A stretch of 37,458 nucleotides of DNA from Clostridiaceae bacterium HSG29 (GCA_030377915.1 JAUCFZ010000008.1:1-37458); one strand, 5' to 3'; counted from the stretch's first letter, positions 1 to 9,180 are shown. Notes: a model not told the origin generated them from the sequence alone. Numbers and translations: made by a program.

Positions 1-155
1 AATAAAATTGAAGATTCTGTTTTTTTAGTTATAATAAAATACATTATAATAATTATGTTAAATAAAAAAGCTTTTAGAAAATAATCTTTATTTTTGTAAT
101 CAATAATCAAAGAAGCAATAAAAATTGCACTATAACCTGCAAGTATAATATTCAT
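1..155 (-). CDS. Small membrane protein, partial (3' end outside the window)
   Basis: An open frame of 51 codons starts at an ATG (complement of 153-155) and runs off the window edge without a stop. AAAGGA lies six bases upstream of the ATG, a good ribosome binding site. The visible product begins MNIILAGYSAIFIASLIIDY, then a short charged loop (KNKDYF) and a second hydrophobic stretch (FNIIIIMYFII), so two membrane segments are seen. It is transcribed away from the chemoreceptor gene, and about 100 bases of shared upstream DNA lie between them. I do not recognise the family; the rest of the gene is needed. Confidence 0.6.
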   Translation of the reverse strand, partial: MNIILAGYSAIFIASLIIDYKNKDYFLKAFLFNIIIIMYFIITKKTESSIL

Positions 156-259
156 AATAGTCCTTTCTTGTGTAATAAAAAGATTATATAATAATTACTG
201 AGTATATTCAAGTGTAATGAGCAGCTGAGTGCTGATTTTAACAAACATTATAATTTACA

Positions 260-289
260 TTGACATTACAACAAGAATTATGTTTTAAT
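260..289 (+). promoter_or_regulatory. Candidate promoter of the riboswitch/chemoreceptor transcript
   Basis: TTGACA at 260-265 and TTTAAT at 284-289 are 18 bases apart, a sigma-A-like pair. It would start transcription near 296, immediately before the c-di-GMP aptamer. A TATAAT at 291-296 is an alternative -10 box, but its -35 match is poorer. Start-site position is inference. Confidence 0.45.
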
Positions 290-295
290 ATATAA

Positions 296-380
296 TGAAA
301 ATGGCAAACTTGTTGAAAGATAAGGGCGCAAAATTACAGACCTAAAGCATTAGCTATGGTGGCTGAGTTACCGATATATC
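296..380 (+). promoter_or_regulatory. Cyclic di-GMP-I (GEMM) riboswitch aptamer
   Basis: The stretch carries the ordered conserved blocks of the c-di-GMP-I aptamer: GGCAAAC at 303-309, a GAAA tetraloop closing the first hairpin (TTGTTGAAAGATAA), GGCGCAAA at 325-332, GACCTAAAGCATTAGC near 339-354 for the second hairpin, GGTGGCTGAGTTACCG at 358-373, and the closing ATATATC. The family binds c-di-GMP and controls motility, chemotaxis and surface genes. The aptamer is followed by an intrinsic terminator and then a chemoreceptor gene, a common target. Whether ligand switches expression on or off cannot be settled by eye. Confidence 0.85.
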
Positions 381-389
381 TTTTTGGTG

Positions 390-419
390 ACTTAGTGTGT
401 AAAAATACTAAGTTTTTTT
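390..419 (+). terminator. Riboswitch expression-platform terminator
   Basis: ACTTAGT (390-396) pairs perfectly with ACTAAGT (407-413), followed by a run of Ts to 419. It sits between the c-di-GMP aptamer and the chemoreceptor start, so it is the likely attenuator controlled by the aptamer. Confidence 0.75.
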
Positions 420-472
420 ATTGGAAAAAAATAAGAATTTATTATTAATCTAATTATATAATAGGAGGATTT

Positions 473-2551
473 ATGTTCAAAACAATTAAAGGAAAATTAA
501 TGATGTCTTTTGTATTACTTGTAGTTATATCGTTGATTGCTGTAAATGGTATTCAATTTATGATTATTAATAGTACATATGAGAAAAAAGTAGAACAAAA
601 TACTTTAACAAATGCAGAATTAGTTTCGCAAAATATTTCTGAATTTATTTCAAAAGCATACAAAATAACAGAGGAGTTAGCATTTAACAAAGCCATTGAA
701 ACAATGGAAACTATTAAACAAGAACCAATATTGAAGAGCACAATATCACGTAATGATTATTTTGATTTATTTTTTATTCAAGGAATGGATGGAATGCAAA
801 CGGGAAGGTCGTCAGGAAATCTTGGAGATCGTTCTAGTAGATGGTGGTTTAAACAAATAATTAGTGATTCATCACCATTTGTATCTAGTTCATATTATTC
901 GGTTACAGGAAATATTGCTGTAACTTCAGTATTTTTACCTATAACAGACAATAATAAAATGGTTGGAATTATGGGTGCTGATATTAAATTAGATTATTTA
1001 CAACAAATTGTAGAAAAATATACATCAGATGAAAATGGAATATATTCTATTATAATAGATGGTGCCGGGAGTGTTATAGCGCATCCGGATAAAGAAAAAG
1101 TATCAGAACTGTATAATTATCAAACTTTAAATAAAATTGTAAAAGTTTTAGATGCTAATGGTAATCCTATACTTGATGAAAAAGGAAATCATGTTACTAA
1201 AGAAGAGCATATTGATATACCTGAGGGTTATTTAACTGCAATCGAAAATAGTAAAAAAGGTGAAAAAGGTACAATTAAATTTAAAGATGGTGATGAAGAA
1301 GTAATACTTGCATATTCACCAATTAGTTTGCCAGGCGTTTCCGATGATTGGCATGTTTTAACGGTACAAAGTGAGAAAACAGCGAAAAATTTTGTATATA
1401 ATGTATTAAGATTTGGTTTGTTTGCAACTTTATTAATAATAATTTTAACTATAATTATTTCATTAGTATTAGCAAATAGAATTTCAAAACCTATTAAGAA
1501 TATCTCGGAATTAATGAATAAAGCTTCAAGTGGAAATTTAACAGAGAAATCTGATCATGAATCAAAAGATGAAATTGGAATATTATCAGCAAGTTATAAT
1601 ATGATGATTGATAATATTGGCGGATTAGTTAAAGAAACTGCGAGTATTACAGAAGTTTTAGGAAAAACTTCTAAAGATTTAAATACTATGTCTAATAATA
1701 CTATCACAATTTCCAAAGATGTGGCTGTGGCTGTTGAAGAAATAGCAAAAGGTGCAAATGAGCAAGCTGAAACCTTAGAAATTAGTACTCAATTATCTGA
1801 TAATTTAGGAGCTGATGTTGAGGAATTATTAATATCAAGTAGTGAAATTTTAAAAGATTCAAATAAAATAAAAGAAGTAAATAGTGATGGTATAACTAAA
1901 ATGACAGATTTAGATAAAATTTCAACTTTAAATATTGAAAAGACAAATGAAATTGAGGAATCTATTATTAAATTAAATGAGAAATCAAAAGAAATTGGAA
2001 CTATTTTAGAATCAATTACTGCTATATCAGAACAAACAAATTTATTAGCTTTAAATGCTTCTATTGAAGCGGCAAGAGCAGGGGAACATGGTAGAGGTTT
2101 CGCAGTAGTAGCTGATGAAATTAGAAAATTGGCTGAGGAATCAAATGGAGCTGCAAATAATATTAATAAAATAATTGGAGAAATTAATAAAGATATTTCT
2201 GAAACTGTAGTAATTATGGGTGAAATAAAAGGAATGTCTAATTCACAATATTTAGCTGTATCACAGGTGTCAGAGGTTTTTAAATTGATAAATGCTTCAA
2301 TAGAAAATATTGGGAAAAGTATTGAAGAAAATAATAATCTTGGAATTAGATTAAATGAAAATAATAAAAAATCTATTGAATCAATTTCAGATATATCATC
2401 AATTTCAGAAGAAACTGCTGCAACATCAGAAGAGGTTAGTGCTTCAGTGTATCAGCAACTTGAAGATATTGAGAATCTTACTGAAGAGGCAAATAATTTG
2501 CACGAAGTAACAGAAAAGTTAATTGTTGAAGTTGGTAAATTTACTATTTAG
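473..2551 (+). CDS. Methyl-accepting chemotaxis protein with dCache sensor
   Basis: The 692-residue product has classic chemoreceptor layout. A transmembrane helix (about residues 7-29) leads to an extracellular ligand-binding region of about 270 residues resembling double Cache, with RSSRWWF and [14 protein letters not shown] as typical strand segments. A second membrane helix follows (about 311-336), then HAMP ([19 protein letters not shown]), then a long helical signalling domain. The hairpin tip that contacts CheA/CheW is at about residues 520-557 ([20 protein letters not shown], then [15 protein letters not shown]). It relays external small-molecule cues to the flagellar motor in this family; the ligand is not predictable here. 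AGGAGG precedes the ATG. A c-di-GMP riboswitch lies in its leader. No clear terminator follows before the asnS promoter. Confidence 0.95.
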   Translation: MFKTIKGKLMMSFVLLVVISLIAVNGIQFMIINSTYEKKVEQNTLTNAELVSQNISEFISKAYKITEELAFNKAIETMETIKQEPILKSTISRNDYFDLFFIQGMDGMQTGRSSGNLGDRSSRWWFKQIISDSSPFVSSSYYSVTGNIAVTSVFLPITDNNKMVGIMGADIKLDYLQQIVEKYTSDENGIYSIIIDGAGSVIAHPDKEKVSELYNYQTLNKIVKVLDANGNPILDEKGNHVTKEEHIDIPEGYLTAIENSKKGEKGTIKFKDGDEEVILAYSPISLPGVSDDWHVLTVQSEKTAKNFVYNVLRFGLFATLLIIILTIIISLVLANRISKPIKNISELMNKASSGNLTEKSDHESKDEIGILSASYNMMIDNIGGLVKETASITEVLGKTSKDLNTMSNNTITISKDVAVAVEEIAKGANEQAETLEISTQLSDNLGADVEELLISSSEILKDSNKIKEVNSDGITKMTDLDKISTLNIEKTNEIEESIIKLNEKSKEIGTILESITAISEQTNLLALNASIEAARAGEHGRGFAVVADEIRKLAEESNGAANNINKIIGEINKDISETVVIMGEIKGMSNSQYLAVSQVSEVFKLINASIENIGKSIEENNNLGIRLNENNKKSIESISDISSISEETAATSEEVSASVYQQLEDIENLTEEANNLHEVTEKLIVEVGKFTI

Positions 2552-2560
2552 TAGGTTAGC

Positions 2561-2589
2561 TTGACAATGATAGATAAATATATTATAAT
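2561..2589 (+). promoter_or_regulatory. Promoter of the asnS T-box transcript
   Basis: Perfect consensus TTGACA (2561-2566) and TATAAT (2584-2589) separated by exactly 17 bases. It would start transcription near 2596 at the beginning of the T-box leader. It begins only ten bases after the chemoreceptor stop codon. Confidence 0.85.
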
Positions 2590-2595
2590 TTCTTT

Positions 2596-2809
2596 AAATT
2601 ACGTTGAAGAGACAGAAATATGCAATTTTATTCAAAGAGAGTCAATGATGGTGAAATATTGGCAATAAAAGCATATGGATAACAACTCTGAGTATTTAAT
2701 CTGAATTAGTAGGATTAGACGGATGACAAACCGTTATTTGTGAGATATCTTTTTAAGATAATTAGGGTGGTACCACGACATTTCGTCCCTTGACGAAGTG
2801 TCGTTTTTT
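2596..2809 (+). promoter_or_regulatory. T-box leader, asparagine specific (AAC specifier)
   Basis: The leader has the T-box signature AGGGTGGTACCACG at 2764-2777, followed by the terminator. At the 5' end, AGAGT (2638-2642) pairs with ACTCT (2685-2689) to close stem I, which leaves AAC at 2681-2683, followed by a purine, as the specifier codon. AAC encodes asparagine, matching the downstream asparaginyl-tRNA synthetase. Known mechanism: uncharged tRNA pairs with specifier and T-box bulge, favouring the antiterminator and letting transcription continue. Confidence 0.92.
2775..2809 (+). terminator. T-box regulated terminator
   Basis: ACGACATTTCGTC (2775-2787) pairs with GACGAAGTGTCGT (2792-2804) across a four-base loop, with one T-G pair, followed by six Ts. 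The 5' arm overlaps the T-box sequence, as expected for mutually exclusive terminator and antiterminator. Confidence 0.9.
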
Positions 2810-2831
2810 GTATATTGAGATGAGGTGGAGA

Positions 2832-4217
2832 ATGATTGATGTAAAAGATTTATTTGAAAAAAGAGAAGATTTTATAGGAAAAAGTGTTAAAATTGGTGGA
2901 TGGATTAGAAAAGCAAGAGGTTCTAAAAATGTTGCTTTTATTGAACTAAATGATGGAACATATTTTGAAAATTTACAAATAATTGCTTCTAGTGATTTAG
3001 AAAATTTTGAATCTATTAAAAAATATTCTATTTCAGCTGCAATTGAAGTTGAAGGTGAGTTAATTGCGACTCCGAATATGAAACAACCTTTTGAATTACA
3101 AGCTACTAAAGTAACATTATTAGCTGATTCTGAAAGTGATTATCCATTACAAAATAAAAGACATACTTTTGAGTATTTAAGAGAGATTGCTCATTTAAGA
3201 CCAAGAAGTAATACATTTTCAGCTGTGTTTAGAGTAAGATCATTAGCTGCACATGCAGTACATGAATTTTTCCAAGACAGAGGATATGTATATGCAAATA
3301 CACCTATTATTACTGGTAGTGATGCTGAAGGCGCTGGAGATATGTTTAGAGTAACTACTTTGAATTTAGATGATGTTCCAAAGACAGAAGAAGGAAAAAT
3401 TGATGTTTCAAAAGATTTCTTCTCAAAAGAGACTAATCTTACTGTAAGTGGACAACTTGAAGCTGAAGTTTTTGCACTTGCATTTAAAAAAGTTTATACT
3501 TTTGGACCAACTTTTAGATCAGAGAACTCAAATACTGCAAGACATGCATCTGAATTCTGGATGATTGAACCTGAAGTTGCTTTTGCAGATATTAATGACA
3601 ATATGGATATTGTAGAAGATATGGTTAAATACATTATTAATTATGTAATGAAAACTGCAAAACCAGAATTAGAGTTTTTTAACAGTTTTATTGATAAAAC
3701 TTTATTAGAAAGACTTAATAATGTTGTAAACAATGAATTTGCTAAGGTTACTTATACTGAAGCAATTGAATTGTTAAAGAAATCTGATAAGAAATTTGAA
3801 TATCCTGTAGAGTGGGGAGTAGATTTACAAACTGAACACGAAAGATATATTACTGAAGAAATTTTTAAAAAGCCAGTATTTGTAATAGATTATCCTAGAG
3901 ATATTAAAGCATTTTATATGAGAGACAATGAAGATAACAAGACTGTTGCAGCTATGGATTTATTAGTTCCAGGAGTTGGTGAAATTGTTGGAGGTTCTCA
4001 AAGAGAAGAAAGACATGATGTTTTAGTCGCTAAAATGGATGAATTAGGATTAGATAAAGAGCAATATTGGTGGTATTTAGAATTAAGAAAATACGGTGGA
4101 GTTAAACATTCTGGATTTGGTTTAGGATTTGAAAGAATGATTATGTACTTAACTGGTATGAAAAATATTAGAGATGTTGTTGCTTTCCCAAGAACACCTG
4201 GTAATGCTGAATTTTAA
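2832..4217 (+). CDS. asnS: Asparaginyl-tRNA synthetase
   Basis: A 461-residue class IIb aminoacyl-tRNA synthetase that charges tRNA-Asn. The N-terminal OB-fold anticodon-binding domain covers about residues 15-110 ([20 protein letters not shown]). The catalytic domain shows motif 2 ([20 protein letters not shown]) and motif 3 ([15 protein letters not shown]) near the C-terminus. The frame is open upstream from 2790, but that lies inside the T-box terminator. The ATG at 2832, preceded by GAGGTGGAG, gives the normal AsnS N-terminus (MIDVKDLF), so I chose it. Expression is governed by the asparagine T-box in front. A strong terminator follows, so it is monocistronic. An AspS identity is unlikely given the AAC specifier and the length. 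Confidence 0.96.
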   Translation: MIDVKDLFEKREDFIGKSVKIGGWIRKARGSKNVAFIELNDGTYFENLQIIASSDLENFESIKKYSISAAIEVEGELIATPNMKQPFELQATKVTLLADSESDYPLQNKRHTFEYLREIAHLRPRSNTFSAVFRVRSLAAHAVHEFFQDRGYVYANTPIITGSDAEGAGDMFRVTTLNLDDVPKTEEGKIDVSKDFFSKETNLTVSGQLEAEVFALAFKKVYTFGPTFRSENSNTARHASEFWMIEPEVAFADINDNMDIVEDMVKYIINYVMKTAKPELEFFNSFIDKTLLERLNNVVNNEFAKVTYTEAIELLKKSDKKFEYPVEWGVDLQTEHERYITEEIFKKPVFVIDYPRDIKAFYMRDNEDNKTVAAMDLLVPGVGEIVGGSQREERHDVLVAKMDELGLDKEQYWWYLELRKYGGVKHSGFGLGFERMIMYLTGMKNIRDVVAFPRTPGNAEF

Positions 4218-4223
4218 AGTAAA

Positions 4224-4254
4224 AGTAAGATGTGTTATGCATCTTACTTTTTTT
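4224..4254 (+). terminator. Intrinsic terminator after asnS
   Basis: AGTAAGATG (4224-4232) pairs perfectly with CATCTTACT (4240-4248), loop TGTTATG, followed by a T run to 4254. Confidence 0.9.
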
Positions 4255-4278
4255 CTGTTTACAAAAAAATTTTAAAAC

Positions 4279-4307
4279 TTGTTATTTATTTTGAAATGCT
4301 ATAAAAT
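4279..4307 (+). promoter_or_regulatory. Candidate promoter of the hut operon
   Basis: TTGTTA (4279-4284) and TAAAAT (4302-4307) are 17 bases apart, upstream of hutU. TATAAA at 4300-4305 is an overlapping alternative -10. No riboswitch or clear operator palindrome is visible in the gap before hutU. Confidence 0.45.
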
Positions 4308-4346
4308 GTTGTTGAAGAGATTCAAGTTTAAATAGGGGGGAAAATA

Positions 4347-6371
4347 ATGATTGATAATAGTAATGTAATGGAGTCAATGAGTATTAAATTAGATGGTGAA
4401 TTACCTGAGTATCCTGAATTTGATAAAAAGTATAGGAGAGCTCCTAAAAGAGAATTTAATTTATCTCAGAATGAAACGGAAATTGCGCTTAAGAATGCTT
4501 TAAGATATGTACCTGAAGAGTGGCATGAAATATTAGCTCCTGAATTTTTAGAGGAGTTAGAAACAAGAGGAAGAATTTATGGTTATAGATTTAGACCTCA
4601 AGGAAAATTAAACGGAAAACCATATAGTGAATATAAAGGAAACTGTGTTCAAGGTAAAGGTATTCAAGTAATGATAGACAACAATCTTGATTTTGAAATT
4701 GCACTTTATCCTTATGAGCTTGTTACTTATGGTGAAACAGGACAGGTATGTCAGAACTGGATGCAATATAGATTGATTATGAAATATCTTGAACAAATTA
4801 ATGAAAATCAAACTTTAGCTGTATTGTCTGGACATCCACTTGGACTTTTTAGATCTAAACCTGATGCTCCAAGAGTAATATTAAGTAATTCATTAATGAT
4901 TGGAATGTATGACAATCATGAAACTTGGCATAAAGCTAGTGCAATGGGTGTTGCAAATTATGGTCAAATGACTGCTGGTGGATGGATGTATATTGGACCA
5001 CAAGGAATCGTTCACGGTACATTTAATACTGTATTAAATGCAGGTAGATTAAAATTTGGTATTAAAGATGATGAAGATTTAAAAGGATTCTTATTTGTAA
5101 CTAGTGGACTTGGTGGTATGAGTGGTGCTCAAGGTAAAGCTATTAACATTGCTAACGGCGTAGGAATAATTGCTGAAGTTGATGAATCAAGAATCATAAC
5201 AAGACATGAACAAAATTGGATTGATTCATATTTTGATGATCCTGCAAAATGTGTTGAAGAAGCAAATGAATATATGGAAAAAGGTGAAGGAAGAGCAATT
5301 GGATTCCTAGGTAATATTGTTGATCTTCTAGAATACTTAGATAATAATGATGTTAAAGTTCATTTACTTTCTGATCAAACTTCATGTCATGCTGTTTATG
5401 AAGGTGGATATTGTCCTCAAGGAATTTCATTTGAAGAAAGAACTGAACTATTAGAAAATGATAAAGAGAAATTTATTGAATTAGTAGATAAATCGTTATT
5501 AAAACAATTTGAAATTATAAAAAGCCTTGATAAAAAAGGTGCATATTTCTTTGATTATGGAAACAGTTTTATGAAAGCAGTTTTAGATGCTGGAGCTGTT
5601 GAAATAGGAGCAAATGGAAAAGACGAAACTGAAGGCTTTATTTTCCCATCATATGTTGAAGATATTATGGGACCTATGTTATTTGATTATGGTTATGGTC
5701 CTTTCAGATGGGTTTGCTTAAGTGGAAAAGAAGAGGATTTAGTAAAAACAGATCATGCTGCAATGAGTTGTATTGATCCTAATAGAAGACCTCAAGATAG
5801 AGATAATTATGTTTGGGTTAGGGATGCTATGAAGAATAAATTAGTAGTTGGAACACAAGCAAGAATTCTTTATCAAGATGCTATGGGAAGAAGAGATATA
5901 GCACTTAAATTTAATAAAATGGTTAGAGATGGTGAAGTTGCACCAATTATGCTTGGTAGAGATCACCATGATACAGGTGGAACTGATTCGCCGTTTAGAG
6001 AAACTGCAAACATTTATGATGGTTCAAGAGTTATGGCAGATATGGCAACACATTGTTTTGCTGGAAATGCTGCTCGTGGAATGACTATGGTTGCACTTCA
6101 TAATGGTGGTGGAGTTGGAATAGGAAAAGTTATAAATGGTGGATTTGGATTAGTTTTAGATGGCTCTGAAAGAGTTGATGAAATTATAAATTCTGCAATT
6201 CCATGGGATGTTATGGTTGGTGTTTCTAGAAGATCATGGGCAAGAAATGAGCATTCTATAGAGACAGCAATTAAATATAATAAAGATAATAAAGATACAG
6301 ATCATATTACTATACCTTATGTAGCAGACGACAAATTGGTTGCCGATCTGGTTGGAAAAATTTTCAAATAA
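4347..6371 (+). CDS. hutU: Urocanate hydratase (urocanase), long form
   Basis: The 674-residue product catalyses the second step of histidine breakdown, urocanate plus water to 4-imidazolone-5-propionate, using tightly bound NAD+. The hallmark NAD-binding segment FVTSGLGGMSGAQGKA is present, as are QMTAGGWMYIGPQGIVHGT and the C-terminal stretch around GNAARGMTMVALHNGGGVGI. The length is close to the roughly 675-residue animal enzyme, not the roughly 555-residue proteobacterial and Bacillus HutU, so it belongs to the long-form clade. The N-terminal LKNALRYVPEEWHEILAPEF also resembles that clade. RBS AGGGGGG precedes the ATG. It is the first gene of the hutU-ftcD-hutI-fchA operon, with 18 bases to ftcD. 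Confidence 0.96.
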   Translation: MIDNSNVMESMSIKLDGELPEYPEFDKKYRRAPKREFNLSQNETEIALKNALRYVPEEWHEILAPEFLEELETRGRIYGYRFRPQGKLNGKPYSEYKGNCVQGKGIQVMIDNNLDFEIALYPYELVTYGETGQVCQNWMQYRLIMKYLEQINENQTLAVLSGHPLGLFRSKPDAPRVILSNSLMIGMYDNHETWHKASAMGVANYGQMTAGGWMYIGPQGIVHGTFNTVLNAGRLKFGIKDDEDLKGFLFVTSGLGGMSGAQGKAINIANGVGIIAEVDESRIITRHEQNWIDSYFDDPAKCVEEANEYMEKGEGRAIGFLGNIVDLLEYLDNNDVKVHLLSDQTSCHAVYEGGYCPQGISFEERTELLENDKEKFIELVDKSLLKQFEIIKSLDKKGAYFFDYGNSFMKAVLDAGAVEIGANGKDETEGFIFPSYVEDIMGPMLFDYGYGPFRWVCLSGKEEDLVKTDHAAMSCIDPNRRPQDRDNYVWVRDAMKNKLVVGTQARILYQDAMGRRDIALKFNKMVRDGEVAPIMLGRDHHDTGGTDSPFRETANIYDGSRVMADMATHCFAGNAARGMTMVALHNGGGVGIGKVINGGFGLVLDGSERVDEIINSAIPWDVMVGVSRRSWARNEHSIETAIKYNKDNKDTDHITIPYVADDKLVADLVGKIFK

Positions 6372-6389
6372 TAAAGGAGAAATAATAAA

Positions 6390-7286
6390 ATGTCTAATCA
6401 AATAGTGGAGTGTGTTCCTAATTTTTCAGAGGGTAGAGATTTAAAAAAAATTGAGAAAATATTGGATTGTTTTAGAGCTAAAGAAGGCGTAAAATTGTTA
6501 GATTATAGTTCTGATAAAGATCATAACAGATCTGTTGTTACTCTAGTAGGTCAACCTGAGGAAATTAAAAATGCAGTTGTCGAAGCGATGGGAGTTGCTA
6601 AGGACTTGATTGATTTAACAAAACATGATGGACAGCATCCAAGAATGGGTGCAACAGATGTAGTTCCATTTGTTCCTATTGACAATATTACTGTTGCTGA
6701 ATGTGTAGAACTTGCAAAAGAAACTGCATTACTTGCATTTGAAAAACATGGTATTCCAGTGTTTTTATATGAGTCTGCTGCAACAGCACCACATAGAGCT
6801 AATTTATCTAAAATAAGAAAAGGCCAATTTGAAGGAATGGCTGAAAAAATGACAGATCTAGATTGGAAACCTGATTTTGGTGAAACTATTCATCCAACAG
6901 CAGGTGTTACTGCAATTGGAGCGAGACCTTTCCTTGTTGCATATAATGTTATTTTAAATACTGATAATTTAGAGATTGCTACAAAGATTGGAAAAGCTGT
7001 TAGACATTTATCTGGAGGTTTAAGATATTGTAAAGCTATGGGTGTAACTATGGAAGACAGAGGACTTGTTCAAGTTTCAATGAACTTGACTAATTTTGAA
7101 AAAACACCTATTTATAGAGCATTTGAATTAATAAGAATCGAAGCAAAAAGATATGGAGTTACAGTTGTTGGAAGTGAAGTTATCGGAATGGTTCCTATGA
7201 AAGCATTAATTGATACTGCAGAGTATTATTTAGGAATTGAAGATTTTTCAATGGAACAAGTTTTAGAAAAAAGAATGATGGAATAA
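6390..7286 (+). CDS. ftcD: Glutamate formimidoyltransferase
   Basis: The 298-residue protein moves the formimino group of N-formimino-L-glutamate to tetrahydrofolate, releasing glutamate. Diagnostic stretches include the N-terminal QIVECVPNFSEGRDLKKIEK, DHNRSVVTLVGQP, HDGQHPRMGATDVVPFVP and TAIGARPFLVAYNVIL. The length matches the transferase half alone; in animals it is fused to the cyclodeaminase, which here is encoded separately three genes along. AAGGAG precedes the ATG, and the stop codon is two bases before hutI, so the two are probably translationally coupled. The pathway therefore takes the folate-dependent route from formiminoglutamate, not the hutG hydrolase route. Confidence 0.96.
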   Translation: MSNQIVECVPNFSEGRDLKKIEKILDCFRAKEGVKLLDYSSDKDHNRSVVTLVGQPEEIKNAVVEAMGVAKDLIDLTKHDGQHPRMGATDVVPFVPIDNITVAECVELAKETALLAFEKHGIPVFLYESAATAPHRANLSKIRKGQFEGMAEKMTDLDWKPDFGETIHPTAGVTAIGARPFLVAYNVILNTDNLEIATKIGKAVRHLSGGLRYCKAMGVTMEDRGLVQVSMNLTNFEKTPIYRAFELIRIEAKRYGVTVVGSEVIGMVPMKALIDTAEYYLGIEDFSMEQVLEKRMME

Positions 7287-7288
7287 AA

Positions 7289-8548
7289 ATGGAAAAATTA
7301 TTAATTAAAAATGCCAATCAAATAATTACTTGTAAATCGGAAGGTGCAAAAAAAGGTAATGAAATGAATGATTTATCAATTATTGAAAATGGTTCTATTT
7401 ATATTGAAGATGGAATAATTAAAAAAATTGGTAATTTTGATGAATTGAAATCGTTTGAAGAAAATGCAATTGTAATTGATGCAAAAAATAAAGTTGTTTT
7501 ACCAGGTTTTATTGATTCTCATACTCATTTTGTTTTTGGTGGTTATAGAGATGATGAATATTCATGGAGACTAGCTGGAATGGATTATATGGAAATTATG
7601 AACCGTGGCGGAGGAATAGCAAAATCAGTTAATCAAACAAAAGAAGCTTCAAAAGAGAAATTATTTAATGATGGAATTCAAAGATTAAATTCATTTGCTA
7701 ATTTTGGAGTAACAACTGTTGAAGGAAAAAGCGGTTATGGACTTGATTTTGATACTGAGATTAAACAACTTGAAGTTATGAAAGAATTAAATGAAGTTCA
7801 CTCATTAGATGTTGTAAGCACTTTTTTAGGTGCACATTCAGTACCAACTGAATATAAAAGACATTCAAGAGAATATATTGATTATATTATTAAAGAAGTT
7901 TTACCAGCTGTAAAAGAAAAAGATTTAGCAGAGTTTTGCGATATATTTACTGAGAAGAATGTATTTTCAGTAGAAGATTCAAAAAAATTATTAAATAGTG
8001 CAAAAGAAATGGGTTTTAAACTTAAAATGCATGCTGATGAAATTGTTAGAATTGGTGGGACTGAATTAGCTGGTGAATTGGGAGCTACTTCTGCAGATCA
8101 TTTACTAAAGGCTTCTGATGAAGGTTTAAAAATGTTAAGAGATAACGATGTTGTAGCAACTCTTTTACCCGCAACTGCATTTTCATTACAAGAAGATTAT
8201 GCAAGAGCAAGGTATATTATTGATAATGGAGGAGCAGTTGCAGTTGCAAGTGATTTTAATCCTGGTAGTTGTCATACTGAATCAATACCATTATTAATAG
8301 CTCTTTCTACAATAAAAATGAAAATGACAATTGAAGAAACAATAAATGCACTTACTATTAACGCAGCTAAAGCAATTGGAAGAGAAAAAACAATCGGTAG
8401 TATTGAGATAGGCAAAAAAGCAGATATTGTTATTCATAATTGTCCATCTTATAAATTTTTAGCATATCATATTGCTGTGAATTTAGTTGAAAAAGTAATA
8501 AAAAATGGTAAAATTATACTTGATAAAGAAATTAAAGGGGCTTTATAA
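7289..8548 (+). CDS. hutI: Imidazolonepropionase
   Basis: A 419-residue amidohydrolase that opens the imidazolone ring of 4-imidazolone-5-propionate to give N-formimino-L-glutamate. The metal-binding HxH is in VLPGFIDSHTHFVFGGYRDD (about residues 71-90). Further ligand segments are FLGAHSVPTEY, KLKMHADEI and ASDFNPGSCHTES. The C-terminal beta-sandwich portion has KADIVIH. It follows ftcD by two bases with no strong ribosome binding site of its own, consistent with coupling. An in-frame stretch of about 15 extra residues (ITCKSEGAKKGNEMNDLSII) lies in the N-terminal strand region. Confidence 0.95.
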   Translation: MEKLLIKNANQIITCKSEGAKKGNEMNDLSIIENGSIYIEDGIIKKIGNFDELKSFEENAIVIDAKNKVVLPGFIDSHTHFVFGGYRDDEYSWRLAGMDYMEIMNRGGGIAKSVNQTKEASKEKLFNDGIQRLNSFANFGVTTVEGKSGYGLDFDTEIKQLEVMKELNEVHSLDVVSTFLGAHSVPTEYKRHSREYIDYIIKEVLPAVKEKDLAEFCDIFTEKNVFSVEDSKKLLNSAKEMGFKLKMHADEIVRIGGTELAGELGATSADHLLKASDEGLKMLRDNDVVATLLPATAFSLQEDYARARYIIDNGGAVAVASDFNPGSCHTESIPLLIALSTIKMKMTIEETINALTINAAKAIGREKTIGSIEIGKKADIVIHNCPSYKFLAYHIAVNLVEKVIKNGKIILDKEIKGAL

Positions 8549-8558
8549 GGAGGAAATA

Positions 8559-9176
8559 ATGTTAGGTGATATGTATTTAAAGGAATTTCTTGAAAAGACT
8601 GCTTCAAAAGATCCGGTACCAGGTGGAGGATCAGTAGCTGCTTTATCAAGTGCTTTGTCAGCTTCTTTGGCGGCAATGGTTGCAAATTTAACAATAGGTA
8701 AGAAAAATTATGAAGAAATAAGTGATAAAATGGTAGAAATTGCTGAGGCACTAGATTTACGAAGAAGAGAGTTTGTTCAATTAATAGATAAAGATGCAAA
8801 TTCATTTGATTCAGTATTAAAAGCTTTTAAGATGCCTAAAGAAACAGATGAAGAAAAAAAATTAAGAACAGAAGCAATTCAAGATGGAATGAAATATGCG
8901 GCAAAAGTTCCATTAGGTGTTGCTATTGATGCATCAAAATTATTTGAGTATATAGAAATAGTTGTTAAAGAAGGAAATAAAAACGCTGTTACTGATGGTC
9001 TTGTTGCAGCTATGATGGCTAGAACTGCTATTAAAAGTGCTCTTTATAATGTAAAAATCAACCTTTCTTCAATAAAAGATGAAAATTTTGTTAACGAAAT
9101 GAAAGTACAAGTTGAAGAACTTGAGAATTTTGCTGATAAAAGAGAAAAAGAAATACTTGGATTATCAGAGCTTTAA
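8559..9176 (+). CDS. fchA: Formiminotetrahydrofolate cyclodeaminase
   Basis: A 205-residue, mostly helical protein of the FTCD_C family that converts 5-formimino-THF to 5,10-methenyl-THF plus ammonia, completing the folate branch of histidine degradation. The glycine-rich N-terminal motif DPVPGGGSVAALSSALSASL is characteristic, followed by DANSFDSVLKAFKMPKETDE and GNKNAVTDGLVAAMMA. The frame extends upstream to 8505 inside hutI, but AGGAGG nine bases before the ATG at 8559 fixes the start (MLGDMYLKEFL). It is the last gene of the operon and is followed by a terminator. Confidence 0.95.
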   Translation: MLGDMYLKEFLEKTASKDPVPGGGSVAALSSALSASLAAMVANLTIGKKNYEEISDKMVEIAEALDLRRREFVQLIDKDANSFDSVLKAFKMPKETDEEKKLRTEAIQDGMKYAAKVPLGVAIDASKLFEYIEIVVKEGNKNAVTDGLVAAMMARTAIKSALYNVKINLSSIKDENFVNEMKVQVEELENFADKREKEILGLSEL

Positions 9177-9180
9177 TATT

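Noticed and set aside
215-240. Small hairpin GCAGCTGAGTGCTG as a regulatory element
   Set aside because: Only about 4-5 pairs with no conserved context; probably chance.
2790-2831. Upstream in-frame extension of asnS
   Set aside because: The extra codons lie in the T-box terminator and lack a ribosome binding site; ATG 2832 with GAGGTGGAG gives the normal AsnS start.
8467-8805. 112-residue minus-strand frame over hutI and fchA
   Set aside because: Opposite two clear genes, Leu/Phe-rich low-complexity translation, no ribosome binding site.
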